Assembly (NCBI GenBank): GCA_016711875.1
Contig: JADJSD010000001.1
Location: 434,001-498,000, forward strand
Length of the DNA stretch: 64,000 nt
Source: Betaproteobacteria bacterium
GTDB lineage: Bacteria; Pseudomonadota; Gammaproteobacteria; Burkholderiales; Usitatibacteraceae
Direction: 5' to 3'
A program made the position numbers and the translations under genes. Under the pieces are notes generated by a model, which saw nothing but the letters and a program-made list of their open reading frames with translations, made no database searches and was not told the DNA's origin. Below, one piece after another: positions 8,487-17,214 of the stretch (positions are counted from its first letter, which is position 1; each line of letters begins with the position of its first letter).

Positions 8487-10034
8487 TCAGCTCACGACGC
8501 CGATGTTCCAGGGCACGAACTCGTGGTCGCCCAGGCCCAGCAGCTCGCTCTTGCTGCGCTCGCCGGAGGCGATCCGCAGGGTGAGCCTGAAGATGCGCTC
8601 GGCCACCTCCGGCAGGCTTTCGGTACCGTCGAGCATGGTGCCGCAGTTGAGGTCCATGTCCTCCTCGAGCCGCGAGAACATCGGGGTGTTCGTCGCGAGC
8701 TTGATCGAGGGCACCGGCTTCGCGCCGAACATCGAGCCCCGGCCGGTGGTGAATAGGATCATGTTGGCGCCGCCCGCGATCTGGCCGGTGGCCGAACACG
8801 GGTCGAAGCCGGGCGTATCCATGAAGACGAAGCCGGGCTGCGCCACCGGCTCGGCGTAGCGGTACACCTCCATGAGCCCCGTGGTGCCGCCCTTCATCGA
8901 GGAACCCAGCGACTTCTCGAAGATGTTGGCGAGCCCGCCCTTCTGGTTGCCCGGGCTCACCGCGCCGTTGATCTGCACGTCGCGGCCGGGCGAATACTCG
9001 TCGACCCACCAGCGGATGCGCTCGACGAGCTTCTCGCCCACCTCTCGGCTCACGGCGCGGCGCGTGAGCGTGTGCTCGACGCCGTAGATCTCGGGCGTCT
9101 CGGAGAGAATGGCCGTGCCGCCGTGGCGCACCAGCGTGTCCATGGCCGCGCCGAGCGCGGGGTTCGCCGTGATCGAGGAGAAGCCGTCGGAGCCGCCGCA
9201 CTGCAGGCCGCACTTGAGGTGGCTCGCGCTCACGGTCGTGCGTCGCGCCTCGTTCGCCCCGGGCAGCATCTTCTCCACGGCGGCGACCGCCGCTTCGATC
9301 GTGCGGCGCGTGCCCCCCGTCTCCTGCATCACGAAGGTGTGCAGGCGATCGTGCGGGGCGAGGCCTTCCTGCCTCATGAGGCCCTCGAGCTGGTTGCGCT
9401 CGCAGCCCAGCCCGATCACGAGCACGCCCGCGAAGTTGGGGTGACGCGCGAAGCCGCCGAGAGTGCGGCGCAGCAGCTGCATCGGCTCGCCGCTCATCTC
9501 CATGCCGCAGCCCAGGCCGTGCGAGAGGCCCACCACGCCGTCGACGTTCGGGTACCGCGCGAGCCGCTCGGCGGTGAAGTGCTCCGCGACCTTGTGCACG
9601 ACCGTGGCCGAGCAGTTCACCGTCGAGAGGATGCCGATGAAGTTGCGCGTGCCCACCTGCCCGTCGGAGCGCACGTACCCTTCGAAGGTGGCGCGCTCCG
9701 CCTCCGGCAGCAGCGGCGTGGGCACGTACTCGCTGCCGTGGGCGTAGTCGCGGTCGAAGGCGCGGAACTCGACGTTGTGCGAGTGAACGTAGGAGCCCGG
9801 CGCGATGTCGCCGGCCGCGAAGCCGATGGTGACGTTGTACTTGAGGATGGGCTCGCCCTTGGCGATGGCCCGGGCCGCGATCTTGTGGCCCGCGGGCACC
9901 TGCGCGCGGCTCGACACGCCCTCCGAGGGGATCGGCGTTCCGATCGCCACCTCCACGCGCGCGACCACCACGTTGTCGGCGGGATGCAGGCGGATGACGG
10001 GGCCGGTGATGCGCTTGGCTTCGAGGTCGATCAT
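8487..10034 (-). CDS. UxaA-family sugar-acid dehydratase (altronate/galactarate type)
   Basis: A 515-residue protein with an N-terminal SAF domain (about 1-100) joined to the large UxaA C-terminal domain, the full-length fused architecture of altronate and galactarate dehydratases. Cys-containing motifs typical of the family are present (GLGCERNQ, HLKCGLQCGGSDGFS, CSATGQIAGGANMILFTTGRGS). These enzymes remove water from sugar acids using an iron centre. Sulfolactate sulfo-lyase SuyAB is a related but split family, so the substrate cannot be fixed from sequence. The start ATG 10034 gives the conventional N-terminus. No sugar-acid transporter or regulator sits beside it. Confidence 0.82.
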   Translation of the reverse strand: MIDLEAKRITGPVIRLHPADNVVVARVEVAIGTPIPSEGVSSRAQVPAGHKIAARAIAKGEPILKYNVTIGFAAGDIAPGSYVHSHNVEFRAFDRDYAHGSEYVPTPLLPEAERATFEGYVRSDGQVGTRNFIGILSTVNCSATVVHKVAEHFTAERLARYPNVDGVVGLSHGLGCGMEMSGEPMQLLRRTLGGFARHPNFAGVLVIGLGCERNQLEGLMRQEGLAPHDRLHTFVMQETGGTRRTIEAAVAAVEKMLPGANEARRTTVSASHLKCGLQCGGSDGFSSITANPALGAAMDTLVRHGGTAILSETPEIYGVEHTLTRRAVSREVGEKLVERIRWWVDEYSPGRDVQINGAVSPGNQKGGLANIFEKSLGSSMKGGTTGLMEVYRYAEPVAQPGFVFMDTPGFDPCSATGQIAGGANMILFTTGRGSMFGAKPVPSIKLATNTPMFSRLEEDMDLNCGTMLDGTESLPEVAERIFRLTLRIASGERSKSELLGLGDHEFVPWNIGVVS

Positions 10035-10141
10035 GGGGGGGCGGTTCCGAGGGGAGGAGCGACATGCGGGCAGAGGCGGAATTTTATCATCGCGCGCCGG
10101 CCGGCCCGGGCGAAGCGCGAGAAACCGTAACGGCGCGGCGA

Positions 10142-10171
10142 TTGGCGGCACGCCGCGTCGGGGACTACGAT
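10142..10171 (+). promoter_or_regulatory. Possible promoter for the BNR/ThiS-like pair
   Basis: TTGGCG (10142-10147) and TACGAT (10166-10171) are separated by 18 bases and lie about 60 bases before the ATG at 10233. Both hexamers match the sigma-70 consensus at four of six positions. The 198-base divergent region shows no other clear site. Confidence 0.3.
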
Positions 10172-10232
10172 GCACGCTCGGCCGGGCCGGGCGCGAATCG
10201 CGCGGCGCCGGCATTCCCGGAGGGACCCCTCG

Positions 10233-11375
10233 ATGACGTCGAAAGCCGCGGCCCGCAGCCTCATCCTCGTCGCCACCCGCAAGGGCGCCTGGATCTACCA
10301 GGGGGATGGCGCCCGCCGCACCTGGCGCACCGAAGGGCCCCATTTCCTGGGCCACATCGTGAGTCACCTCGTGCTCGACCCGCGCGACGGCCGCACGCTG
10401 CTCGCCGCGGCGAAGACGGGGCACCTGGGTCCCACGATCTTCCGGTCCACCGATCTGGGCCACACGTGGAAGGAGGCCGCGCGTCCGCCGGCCTTCGGGC
10501 CCGCCGCGAACGGGCTCGAGGCGCGGGCGGTCGACCACACCTTCTGGCTCACGCCCGGCCACGAGAGCGAGCACGGCGTGTGGTACGCGGGAACCTCGCC
10601 GCAGGGACTCTTCCGCTCGGGGGACGGCGGCATCACGTGGGAACCGGCCTCCACCATCCACGACGACCCGCAGTACCGGAAATGGATGGGCACCGTGCAG
10701 GACGGCACGCCCGACGGACCGAAGCTGCATTCGATCCTGGTGGATCCGCGCGACGCGAGGCACCTGGTCATCGGGATGTCCGGCGGCGGCGTGCACGAGT
10801 CGCACGACGCGGGCCGCACCTTCAAGCCGCTCGTGGACGGCATGGAGGTCGTCGAGGGATTCGACCCGGCGGAGGTCACCTTCCACGATCCGCATTGCGT
10901 GCGCTACTGCCCGAGCAACCCCGACCGCCTCTACCAGCAGAACCACTGCGGCCTCTACCGGATCGATCGTCCCGCGACGAAGTGGGTGCGCATCGGCGGC
11001 GGCATCCCGAAGGAAGTGGGCGACGTGGGCTTCCCGATGGTCGTGCATCCGCGCGACGCCGATCGCGCGTGGGTCTTCCCGATGGACGCCTCCTCCGTGT
11101 GGCCGCGCACGAGTCCGGACGGCAAGCCGGCCGTCTACGGCACGCGCGACGCCGGCGCCACGTGGCAGCGGATGGACGCGGGATTGCCGCCTTCGGACGC
11201 CTGGTGGACGGTGAAGCGCCAGGCGATGACGGCCGACGGGGACGACCCGGTGGGCCTGTACTTCGGCACCACGAGCGGCGAGCTCTGGATGAGCGACGAC
11301 GAGGGCGGCCACTGGCGCGAGATCGCGCGCCACCTGCCCGAGATCTACGCGGTCGAGACGGCGCAGGTCGGCTGA
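10233..11375 (+). CDS. BNR/VPS10-like beta-propeller protein
   Basis: The start ATG 10233 follows GGAGGG at good spacing and gives 380 residues. The protein is built of repeats with Asp-box-like turns (STDLGHTW, SGDGGITW, SHDAGRTF, TRDAGATW), as in sialidase and photosystem assembly beta-propellers. No signal peptide is visible, so it is probably cytosolic. Sialidase catalytic residues were not recognised, and I would not call it a hydrolase. It sits two bases upstream of a ThiS/MoaD-like gene and the pair probably works together. Confidence 0.8.
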   Translation: MTSKAAARSLILVATRKGAWIYQGDGARRTWRTEGPHFLGHIVSHLVLDPRDGRTLLAAAKTGHLGPTIFRSTDLGHTWKEAARPPAFGPAANGLEARAVDHTFWLTPGHESEHGVWYAGTSPQGLFRSGDGGITWEPASTIHDDPQYRKWMGTVQDGTPDGPKLHSILVDPRDARHLVIGMSGGGVHESHDAGRTFKPLVDGMEVVEGFDPAEVTFHDPHCVRYCPSNPDRLYQQNHCGLYRIDRPATKWVRIGGGIPKEVGDVGFPMVVHPRDADRAWVFPMDASSVWPRTSPDGKPAVYGTRDAGATWQRMDAGLPPSDAWWTVKRQAMTADGDDPVGLYFGTTSGELWMSDDEGGHWREIARHLPEIYAVETAQVG

Positions 11376-11377
11376 CG

Positions 11378-11635
11378 ATGCGGGTGCTGGTCCCGAGCGC
11401 GCTGCAGAGCTATACCGGCGCGAGCTGGGTCGAGGCCGAGGGCGCGACGCTCGGCGAGGTGCTGGGCGATCTCGACCGGCGCTACCCGGGCATCCGCTTC
11501 CGCATGATCGACGAGCGGGGGAAGGCCCGGCCGCACGTGCGCTTCTTCCACCGCAAGGAAGCGGTGCGCGATCTCGCCGCCGCGCTCGCGCCCGGCGACG
11601 AGCTGCTCATCGTGCAGGCGCTGAGCGGGGGCTGA
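11378..11635 (+). CDS. ThiS/MoaD-like ubiquitin-fold protein ending in Gly-Gly
   Basis: An 85-residue beta-grasp protein that ends LLIVQALSGG. The C-terminal Gly-Gly is the residue pair that is adenylated and thiocarboxylated in MoaD and ThiS sulfur carriers. The start is two bases after the BNR gene stop. The N-terminus (MRVLVPSALQSYTG) is typical of the MoaD-like branch associated with BNR proteins rather than of canonical MoaD, and no moaE, thiG or E1-like gene is adjacent. Role as sulfur carrier or as protein modifier is unknown. Confidence 0.8.
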   Translation: MRVLVPSALQSYTGASWVEAEGATLGEVLGDLDRRYPGIRFRMIDERGKARPHVRFFHRKEAVRDLAAALAPGDELLIVQALSGG

Positions 11636-11638
11636 GCG

Positions 11639-13072
11639 TCACTTCGCGGGAGCCTTGTGCGGCCGCTTCACGGCGACCTTCACGAGTTCCCCGCCCCGGA
11701 ACTTCGCGCCCGCGGGCAGGCCGTTCATCGCCGCGAGCACCGGCAACGCGAGCGAGCCTTCGGCGCGCTTCGAGACCGCCGCGAGGTCCTCGCCCGCCTT
11801 CGCCGGCACGATGCGTAGGCGCATCTCGGTGATGGAGGCGCGCTCGGCGTCCGTGAGCGGGCGCAGGCTGTCGGCCACGGCCTTCACGAGCGGGCGGTGC
11901 GATTCGGGCCCGATCCCGATCATCTGGTAGACGTTGCCCTTGAGCACGATCCACAGGAAGTACAGGTGCATCGGCTCCTTGCCGCTCGTGTCGGTGACGT
12001 AGATCGCCCGCGCCGGGAGCCCCCCCGCCGTCGTCCCGACGATCTCCGAGGGCTTGGTGCGGTACTGCTTCGCGAGCTTGTCGGAAAAGGCCGTCGCGAT
12101 CTTCGGCAGGTCCGCCGCTTCGCCTTTGCCCGCGATGCCCAGGACCGCGACGCCCTTCTTGTCGGGCGACATCGCGGCCACCGCGGTGTGCGAATTGTCG
12201 ACGGCCCAGCCCTTGGGAAAGACGATGCGGAAGCCCAGGTCCGGGTGCAGGAACGATTCGTCCTTCACGAGGCCTTCGGATGGGTTCATGCCCACGAGCA
12301 ACCCGTCGAGCCGCTTGTAGAACGCGGCCTCGTTCGGCGCGACGGGCTTCGCCGGCGCCGGCGTGATCGATGCGGCTCGCTGGTTGAGCGTGCCCACGCG
12401 CTCGGGCGTGGTGGGGTGGCTGTCGAAGAAGCTCGGCGAGCGCTTCTCGTTGGTGAGCGTGCCGATGAAGCGCTCCATGCGATCGAGGATGTTCGCCATG
12501 GCCTTCGGGTCGTACCCGGCCGCCGCCGCGAGGGGCTGGCCCAGCGTGTCGGCCTCGCGCTCCTGGTCGCGGCTGTAGCCCGCGGCCACGGCCTCGAAGG
12601 GCTTGCCGGCGAGCGTGGCGAGGTCCTCGCTCACGATGCCGCCCACGATCTGGCCCGGCAACGCGAGCAGGCCCAGGCCGAATTCCTTGCGCATCTGCTT
12701 CACGGAATGGCGCCGCTCGACGTGCTGGATCTCGTGCGCGAGCACGCCGGCGATCTCGTCCTCCGATTTCGCGAGGGCGAGCAGGCCCCGGGAGACGTAC
12801 ACGTAGCCGCCGGGCACCGCGAAGGCATTGGGCTCGATCTGGTCGACCACGGTGAACTTGTAGGTGAACTGGCGCGAGGGCAGCGCCGCCGCCACGCGCT
12901 GGCCGACGCGCTCGAGGTATTCGTTCAGGGCCTTGTCGTCGATGAGGCCGATCTGCTCCTCGACGTTCTTCGCGGTCTCCTGGCCGATCTTGCGGTCCAC
13001 CTCGGGGCTGGGAAGGCTCGCGCAGGCGGTGAGCAGGAGCGCGGCGAGCGCGGCGGAAAGTCGTCGTGTCAT
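11639..13072 (-). CDS. M48-family zinc metalloprotease lipoprotein (BepA/LoiP-like)
   Basis: A 477-residue secreted protein. The signal peptide ends in a lipobox (LLTACAS), so the protease is probably anchored to the outer membrane. The zinc-binding HEIQH is near residue 111 and the third ligand lies in the downstream QEREADTLG. The C-terminal 200 residues carry a LysM-like or stress-type extension. Homologues such as BepA and LoiP control outer-membrane protein quality. The gene stops four bases beyond the convergent ThiS-like gene. Confidence 0.82.
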   Translation of the reverse strand: MTRRLSAALAALLLTACASLPSPEVDRKIGQETAKNVEEQIGLIDDKALNEYLERVGQRVAAALPSRQFTYKFTVVDQIEPNAFAVPGGYVYVSRGLLALAKSEDEIAGVLAHEIQHVERRHSVKQMRKEFGLGLLALPGQIVGGIVSEDLATLAGKPFEAVAAGYSRDQEREADTLGQPLAAAAGYDPKAMANILDRMERFIGTLTNEKRSPSFFDSHPTTPERVGTLNQRAASITPAPAKPVAPNEAAFYKRLDGLLVGMNPSEGLVKDESFLHPDLGFRIVFPKGWAVDNSHTAVAAMSPDKKGVAVLGIAGKGEAADLPKIATAFSDKLAKQYRTKPSEIVGTTAGGLPARAIYVTDTSGKEPMHLYFLWIVLKGNVYQMIGIGPESHRPLVKAVADSLRPLTDAERASITEMRLRIVPAKAGEDLAAVSKRAEGSLALPVLAAMNGLPAGAKFRGGELVKVAVKRPHKAPAK

Positions 13073-13092
13073 GGCGATGCTCCAGGAATGGT

Positions 13093-14295
13093 CTAGGCCC
13101 GTTCTTCGCGCTCGGGCGTCGCGGTGATGCGGTGGATGGAAAGGTCGGCTCCCTCGAATTCCTCCTCGGGATCCAGGCGGATGCCCATGGTCTTGCGCAG
13201 CACGCCGTAGATCGCGAAGCCTCCCGCGAGCGCGACCGCGATACCCAGGGCCGTGCCCGCCACCTGGCTGGCGAGAGAGACGCCACCGAGCCCGCCCAGC
13301 GCCTTCGAGCCGAAGATGCCGCAGGCGATGCCGCCCCAGGCGCCACACAGCCCGTGCAGCGGCCACACGCCCAATACGTCGTCGATGCGAAAGCGGTTCT
13401 GCGTCGCGTTGAACATGACGACGAACAGGCCCCCGGCCACCGCCCCCGTCGCCAGCGCGCCGAGCGGATGCATGACGTCGGAGCCCGCGCACACGGCCAC
13501 GAGGCCCGCGAGCGGGCCGTTGTGCACGAAGCCCGGGTCGTTGCGGCCGACGACGAGGCCGGCGATCGTGCCGCCCGCCATCGCCATGAGTGAATTCGCG
13601 GCCACCAGGCCGGTGATCTTGTCGAGAGTCTGCGCGCTCATCACGTTGAAGCCGAACCACCCGACCGTCAGCACCCACGCACCCAGGGCGAGGAAGGGAA
13701 TGCTGGACGGGGGAAAGGCGAGGACGCGGCCGTCCTTCGTGTAGCGCCCCATGCGCGGACCCAGCAGCAGCACGGCGGCCAGGGCGATCCAGCCTCCCAT
13801 GGCGTGCACGACGACGGAGCCGGCGAAGTCGTGGAACTCCGCACCGAAGAGCCCCTTCAGGGCGCCCTGGATCCCGTAGGCCTGGTTCCAGGCGATGCCC
13901 TCGAAGAAGGGGTACAGGAATCCCACCAGCAGGAAGGTGGCCACCAGCTGCGGGTTGAAACGGAAGCGCTCGGCGATGCCGCCCGAGACGATGGCCGGGA
14001 TGGCCGCGGCGAAGGTGAGCAGGAAGAAGAACTTCACCAGTTCGTAGCCGCCCTTGGCCGCGAGGGCCTGCGCGCCGGAGAAGAAGTTCACGCCGTAGGC
14101 GAGCGTATAGCCCACGAAGAAGTAGGCGACGGTGGAGATGGAGAAATCCACCAGGATCTTCATCAGCGCATTGACCTGGTTCTTGCGCCGGACCGTGCCC
14201 AGTTCCAGGAAAGCGAATCCGGCGTGCATGGCGAGGACCATGATCGCGCCGAGCAGGACGAACAGGACGTCCGCCGACACCTTGAGCGTTTCCAC
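13093..14295 (-). CDS. amtB: Amt-family ammonium channel
   Basis: About 400 residues with eleven membrane segments. The first pore His lies in HDFAGSVVVHAMGG and the second in VLGVWPLHGLCGAWGG, the twin-His arrangement of ammonium channels. I prefer the GTG at 14295 because GGGAGAA precedes it. An upstream ATG at 14331 would add twelve residues. A glnK gene, the usual partner, is not adjacent. The cytoplasmic tail is short and acidic/basic, without a fused domain. Confidence 0.88.
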   Translation of the reverse strand: METLKVSADVLFVLLGAIMVLAMHAGFAFLELGTVRRKNQVNALMKILVDFSISTVAYFFVGYTLAYGVNFFSGAQALAAKGGYELVKFFFLLTFAAAIPAIVSGGIAERFRFNPQLVATFLLVGFLYPFFEGIAWNQAYGIQGALKGLFGAEFHDFAGSVVVHAMGGWIALAAVLLLGPRMGRYTKDGRVLAFPPSSIPFLALGAWVLTVGWFGFNVMSAQTLDKITGLVAANSLMAMAGGTIAGLVVGRNDPGFVHNGPLAGLVAVCAGSDVMHPLGALATGAVAGGLFVVMFNATQNRFRIDDVLGVWPLHGLCGAWGGIACGIFGSKALGGLGGVSLASQVAGTALGIAVALAGGFAIYGVLRKTMGIRLDPEEEFEGADLSIHRITATPEREERA

Positions 14296-14374
14296 CGTCA
14301 GTTTCTCCCTTGATCGGGCGGTCTGCGCCACCCGTGCGCACTTTAGCGGAATGCGCGCTTTCCGGCTCGACGCA

Positions 14375-15490
14375 TCAGGGGCTCGCGTAACTCGAGGACG
14401 CGTCCGCTGCCCTCGCCGCGGACTGCGCCGCCGCCCGTTCCTGGGCGCGATCGACGACCCAGTGGGTGATCGTGGCCGAAGCCCAGATCGTGCAGAGCGT
14501 CACCCACGAGGTCACCGTGAAGACGGCCGCGCCCGAGACGCCCGCGCCGACCGCGCAGCCGCCGGCGAGCATTCCGCCGAAACCCATGAGCACCGCACCG
14601 GCGATGTAGCGGCGCATCGACTGGCCGCCCTGGAAGCCTTCCAGTTTGAGCTCGCGCCACGCCAGCGCCGACACGAACGCGCCCAGCGCGACGCCGGGCA
14701 CCAGGCCGATGTCGAACTTGAGCGCGTGCCCCGGCGGCGAAAGCACGAGCATCAGCGTGTCGGCGGCGGGGCCCGTGAAGGACAGGCTCTGGACCGGGAT
14801 CACGAGGTCGAAGGCCGCGCGCGAGACGAGATAGGTCGCCCACCAGGCCACGGCCACCATCACGCCCACGCCGATGGCGCCGAACCAGCCCCAGAAACGC
14901 ACGCGCTGCCGCCAGGCCCAGAAGAGGGCCGCGGCGAGCCACACCGCGCCGAACGCGAGCCCGCCCGCGTGGCCCCAGCCGGTGATCACCAGCAGGTCGC
15001 GCGCGGAGCCGCCTTCCACCGTCCACCAGCCCGAGATCGCGGCCCGCGCGGGCGAGAGCAGGCCCGAAAGCGCGGACTGCGCGGTGACCGCGAACACGAG
15101 CCCCGACAGGAGCGCGCGCAGGTTGCCCTGGGCAGCGAGCACGAGCAGCCGGCTCGCGCAGCCGCGCGCGAGGATCATGCCGGTGCCGAAGAGCGCGCCG
15201 CCGATGGCCGCGCCCGAGACGCTGCCGCGCATCGCGAGTTGCCGCGCATCGCTCACGTCGAGGGCGCCCGTGAGGACGAGCGCCTGCGTGAGGATGACGG
15301 CCGTCGAGAAGGTGAAGAGCCACACCGTGAGCTTGCCTTCGCGGGTGCCGCGCGCGAACTCGATCACGGCCGAGCGCATGCAGAAGCGGGAGCGGTGGGC
15401 GAAGAAGCCGAAAAGGACGCCGATCACCCCCCCGGCGAGGGTGATGGTCCACATCTCGCCCACGCGGGCGAACAGGGTCTCGAAGAGCAT
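14375..15490 (-). CDS. YeeE/YedE-family thiosulfate or sulfur transporter
   Basis: A 371-residue inner-membrane protein with two internally related halves. The family cysteines are present: RFCMRSA near the first helix, ARGCASR in the middle and AGGCAVGAG near the end. The equivalent cysteines in TsuA (YeeE) relay thiosulfate across the membrane. The start at 15490 lies 20 bases below a palindrome that could be its operator. It sits next to a sigma-54 activator and an operon of persulfide-related genes. Substrate is inferred from family and context. Confidence 0.82.
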   Translation of the reverse strand: MLFETLFARVGEMWTITLAGGVIGVLFGFFAHRSRFCMRSAVIEFARGTREGKLTVWLFTFSTAVILTQALVLTGALDVSDARQLAMRGSVSGAAIGGALFGTGMILARGCASRLLVLAAQGNLRALLSGLVFAVTAQSALSGLLSPARAAISGWWTVEGGSARDLLVITGWGHAGGLAFGAVWLAAALFWAWRQRVRFWGWFGAIGVGVMVAVAWWATYLVSRAAFDLVIPVQSLSFTGPAADTLMLVLSPPGHALKFDIGLVPGVALGAFVSALAWRELKLEGFQGGQSMRRYIAGAVLMGFGGMLAGGCAVGAGVSGAAVFTVTSWVTLCTIWASATITHWVVDRAQERAAAQSAARAADASSSYASP

Positions 15491-15510
15491 GGCGGGCGGT
15501 CCTGGGCCGT

Positions 15511-15530
15511 ATATTAGCAGATGCTGATAT
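15511..15530 (-). promoter_or_regulatory. Inverted repeat upstream of the YeeE-type gene
   Basis: ATATTAGCA and TGCTGATAT face each other across two bases, with one mismatch in nine. The AT-rich palindrome lies between the activator stop and the transporter start, about 20 bases from the ATG. In form it resembles operators of ArsR-type sulfur repressors (BigR/YgaV/SqrR). No such repressor gene is in the window. Confidence 0.5.
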
Positions 15531-15555
15531 ACTGGGCAGGGCCGCCGGCCCGGGA

Positions 15556-16881
15556 TCAGCGGAGCGGGTTGCGCCCGACCTTCGCGATCCCGAGCTTCCT
15601 GAAGAGCGTGCGCTCGCCGATGCCCAGCCGCGCCGCGAGTTCGCCGCGCGTTCCCCGGTGGTTCGCCACCGCCCAGTCGAGGTAGCGGCGCTCGTTCTCG
15701 TCGAGCGTGACCCACGCGACCTCGCCCGCGCGAACGCCCGCCGCCTCGCGGCCTTCGTCGGTCGCCAGGTGCTGGGGCTGGATCTCCGCCCCGTCGGCCA
15801 GCAGGCTCGCGCGCTCGAGCAAGTTGCGCAGCTCGCGGATGTTGCCCTCGAAGGTGCGGGAGGCCAGATGCGCCATCGCCGCGTCGTCGAGCCTGAGGCG
15901 ACGATTCGGCGCGACCCTCGCCAGGAGCGACTCGACGAGCAGGGGCAGGTCCTCGGCGCGCTCGCGCAGCGACGGCACGTGGACGGGAAAGGTCTCGAGC
16001 CGATAGTAGAGGTCGCGCCGGAACTCGCCCGCGGCCACCATCCCCGCGAGGTCTCTGTGCGTGGCGCAGACGATCCGGAAATCGGACGGAAGCGCCTCGA
16101 CCGCCCCCACGCGGCGATAGGTGCCCGTCTCGAGCAGCCGCAGCAGCTTCGCCTGCATCGACAGCGGAAGCTCGCCGATTTCGTCGAGGAACAGCGTGCC
16201 GCCGCTCGCCGCCTCCACCAGGCCCGTCTTGCGGTGGTTCGCGCCCGTGAACGCGCCCTTCTCGTATCCGAAAAGCTCGCTTTCGAAGAGCGTCTCGGTG
16301 AGTCCCGAGCAGTCGACCGTCACGAAGGGACCCGCCACCCGCGGGCTCGCCTCGTGGATTGCGCGCGCGACCAGCTCCTTGCCCGTTCCGGTCTCCCCCA
16401 GCAGCATCACGGCGGCATCCGACGGCGCGGCGCGCATCACGCGGGCGAGCATGCGCGTGAAAGCCGGGGCCCGCCCCACCAGGCCCTGGGCCGCCGGCCG
16501 GGACTGCGCCTGCCGGATGACTCGCAGGGTCTCGACGAAGTACGCGAGCGCGCCCGTGTCGTCTCGCACGGGCACGGTTTCGACCTCGACATGTTCCTCG
16601 CCGCGCGGGGTGTGGTGCAGGTGCAGCACCCGCTGCACGTCCCCGGCCTCCTGGCTCGCCTTGAGCGGGCACGATTCACCCGCCTGGTCGCAGGGCACGG
16701 TGAAGCGGTGCGACACCTCGTAGCAACGCCGCCCGACCACGGCCTGCCCGTGCCCGAATTCCCGGCAGTACGCCTTGTTGGCCGCGACGATCCGGTACTG
16801 GGCGTCCATCACGATCCGGGGATCGGCCTGGCTGTCGAGGAAGGACGCGAGTTCGGCGAGGGTCTTGCCCGGAGCGTTCAT
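15556..16881 (-). CDS. Sigma-54-dependent activator with Cys-rich PAS domain
   Basis: A 441-residue enhancer-binding protein. A PAS domain (about 10-125) carries a cysteine group (RRCYEVSH, VPCDQ, ESCPLK) that could bind metal or sense thiols. The AAA+ domain (about 135-365) has Walker A GETGTGKE near 165 and the sigma-54 contact loop GAFTGA near 208. A Fis-type helix-turn-helix closes the protein (ELAARLGIGERTLFRKL). It is divergent from an operon that has a -24/-12 promoter, which makes that operon its likely target. No receiver domain is present, so signalling is through the PAS. Confidence 0.88.
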   Translation of the reverse strand: MNAPGKTLAELASFLDSQADPRIVMDAQYRIVAANKAYCREFGHGQAVVGRRCYEVSHRFTVPCDQAGESCPLKASQEAGDVQRVLHLHHTPRGEEHVEVETVPVRDDTGALAYFVETLRVIRQAQSRPAAQGLVGRAPAFTRMLARVMRAAPSDAAVMLLGETGTGKELVARAIHEASPRVAGPFVTVDCSGLTETLFESELFGYEKGAFTGANHRKTGLVEAASGGTLFLDEIGELPLSMQAKLLRLLETGTYRRVGAVEALPSDFRIVCATHRDLAGMVAAGEFRRDLYYRLETFPVHVPSLRERAEDLPLLVESLLARVAPNRRLRLDDAAMAHLASRTFEGNIRELRNLLERASLLADGAEIQPQHLATDEGREAAGVRAGEVAWVTLDENERRYLDWAVANHRGTRGELAARLGIGERTLFRKLGIAKVGRNPLR

Positions 16882-16926
16882 GGTCGGCGTGTCATGCCTG
16901 AATTGTCAGTCATGGTAACGCATGAA

Positions 16927-16940
16927 TGCCATTTTTGGCA
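16927..16940. promoter_or_regulatory. Palindrome TGCCA-N4-TGGCA, candidate activator site
   Basis: A perfect 5-bp-arm palindrome (TGCCATTTTTGGCA) lies 46 bases upstream of the activator start and about 110 bases upstream of the predicted sigma-54 -24 element. That distance suits an enhancer-type binding site. A second partial repeat, around CATG-containing sequence at 16893-16926, is less clear. Confidence 0.4.
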
Positions 16941-17038
16941 GTAAGGCGGCGGGCGCGGGGAGCTTTCCTCGAAGCCGAGGCGAAGCATTACCCTTTGAAA
17001 TCAATAGCCTGACTGCGCCACGCTGGTAAGCGGCCATT

Positions 17039-17053
17039 TGGCACGTTCCTTGA
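17039..17053 (+). promoter_or_regulatory. Sigma-54 promoter (-24/-12)
   Basis: TGGCACG-TTCC-TTGA has a perfect -24 block (TGGCACG). The -12 block is TTGA instead of TTGC, at the correct ten-base spacing from GG. Transcription would begin near 17065. It faces the MBL operon and is 160 bases from the gene for a sigma-54 activator on the opposite strand, which supports the assignment. Confidence 0.7.
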
Positions 17054-17085
17054 GTGATGAATCGGCAACCCAACCCACAAGGCTC

Positions 17086-17192
17086 TCCTCCGGGAGACCC
17101 ACCGAATGCGCGCCACCACCAAGCCCGAATCCGCCGTCCGCGGCACCCTCCCTGACGCGGGATGGGGGATCGGGCCGGTGGCGCGCTTTTTT
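17086..17192 (+). ncRNA. Structured leader or small RNA with intrinsic terminator
   Basis: Within the 330-base region between the activator and the MBL gene, the transcript from the sigma-54 promoter would first form a small hairpin (TCTCC-TCCG-GGAGA, 17086-17099). A long one follows. GCGCGCCACC (17108-17117) is the exact complement of GGTGGCGCGC (17177-17186). Inside, GCCCGAATCC can pair with GGATCGGGC, and CCGTCC with GGATGG. T6 follows at 17187-17192. This is either an attenuator controlling the operon or the 3' end of a small RNA of about 125 bases. I know no family that matches. Confidence 0.6.
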
Positions 17193-17214
17193 ATGCGCCC
17201 CCCCGAGCCCTGAG

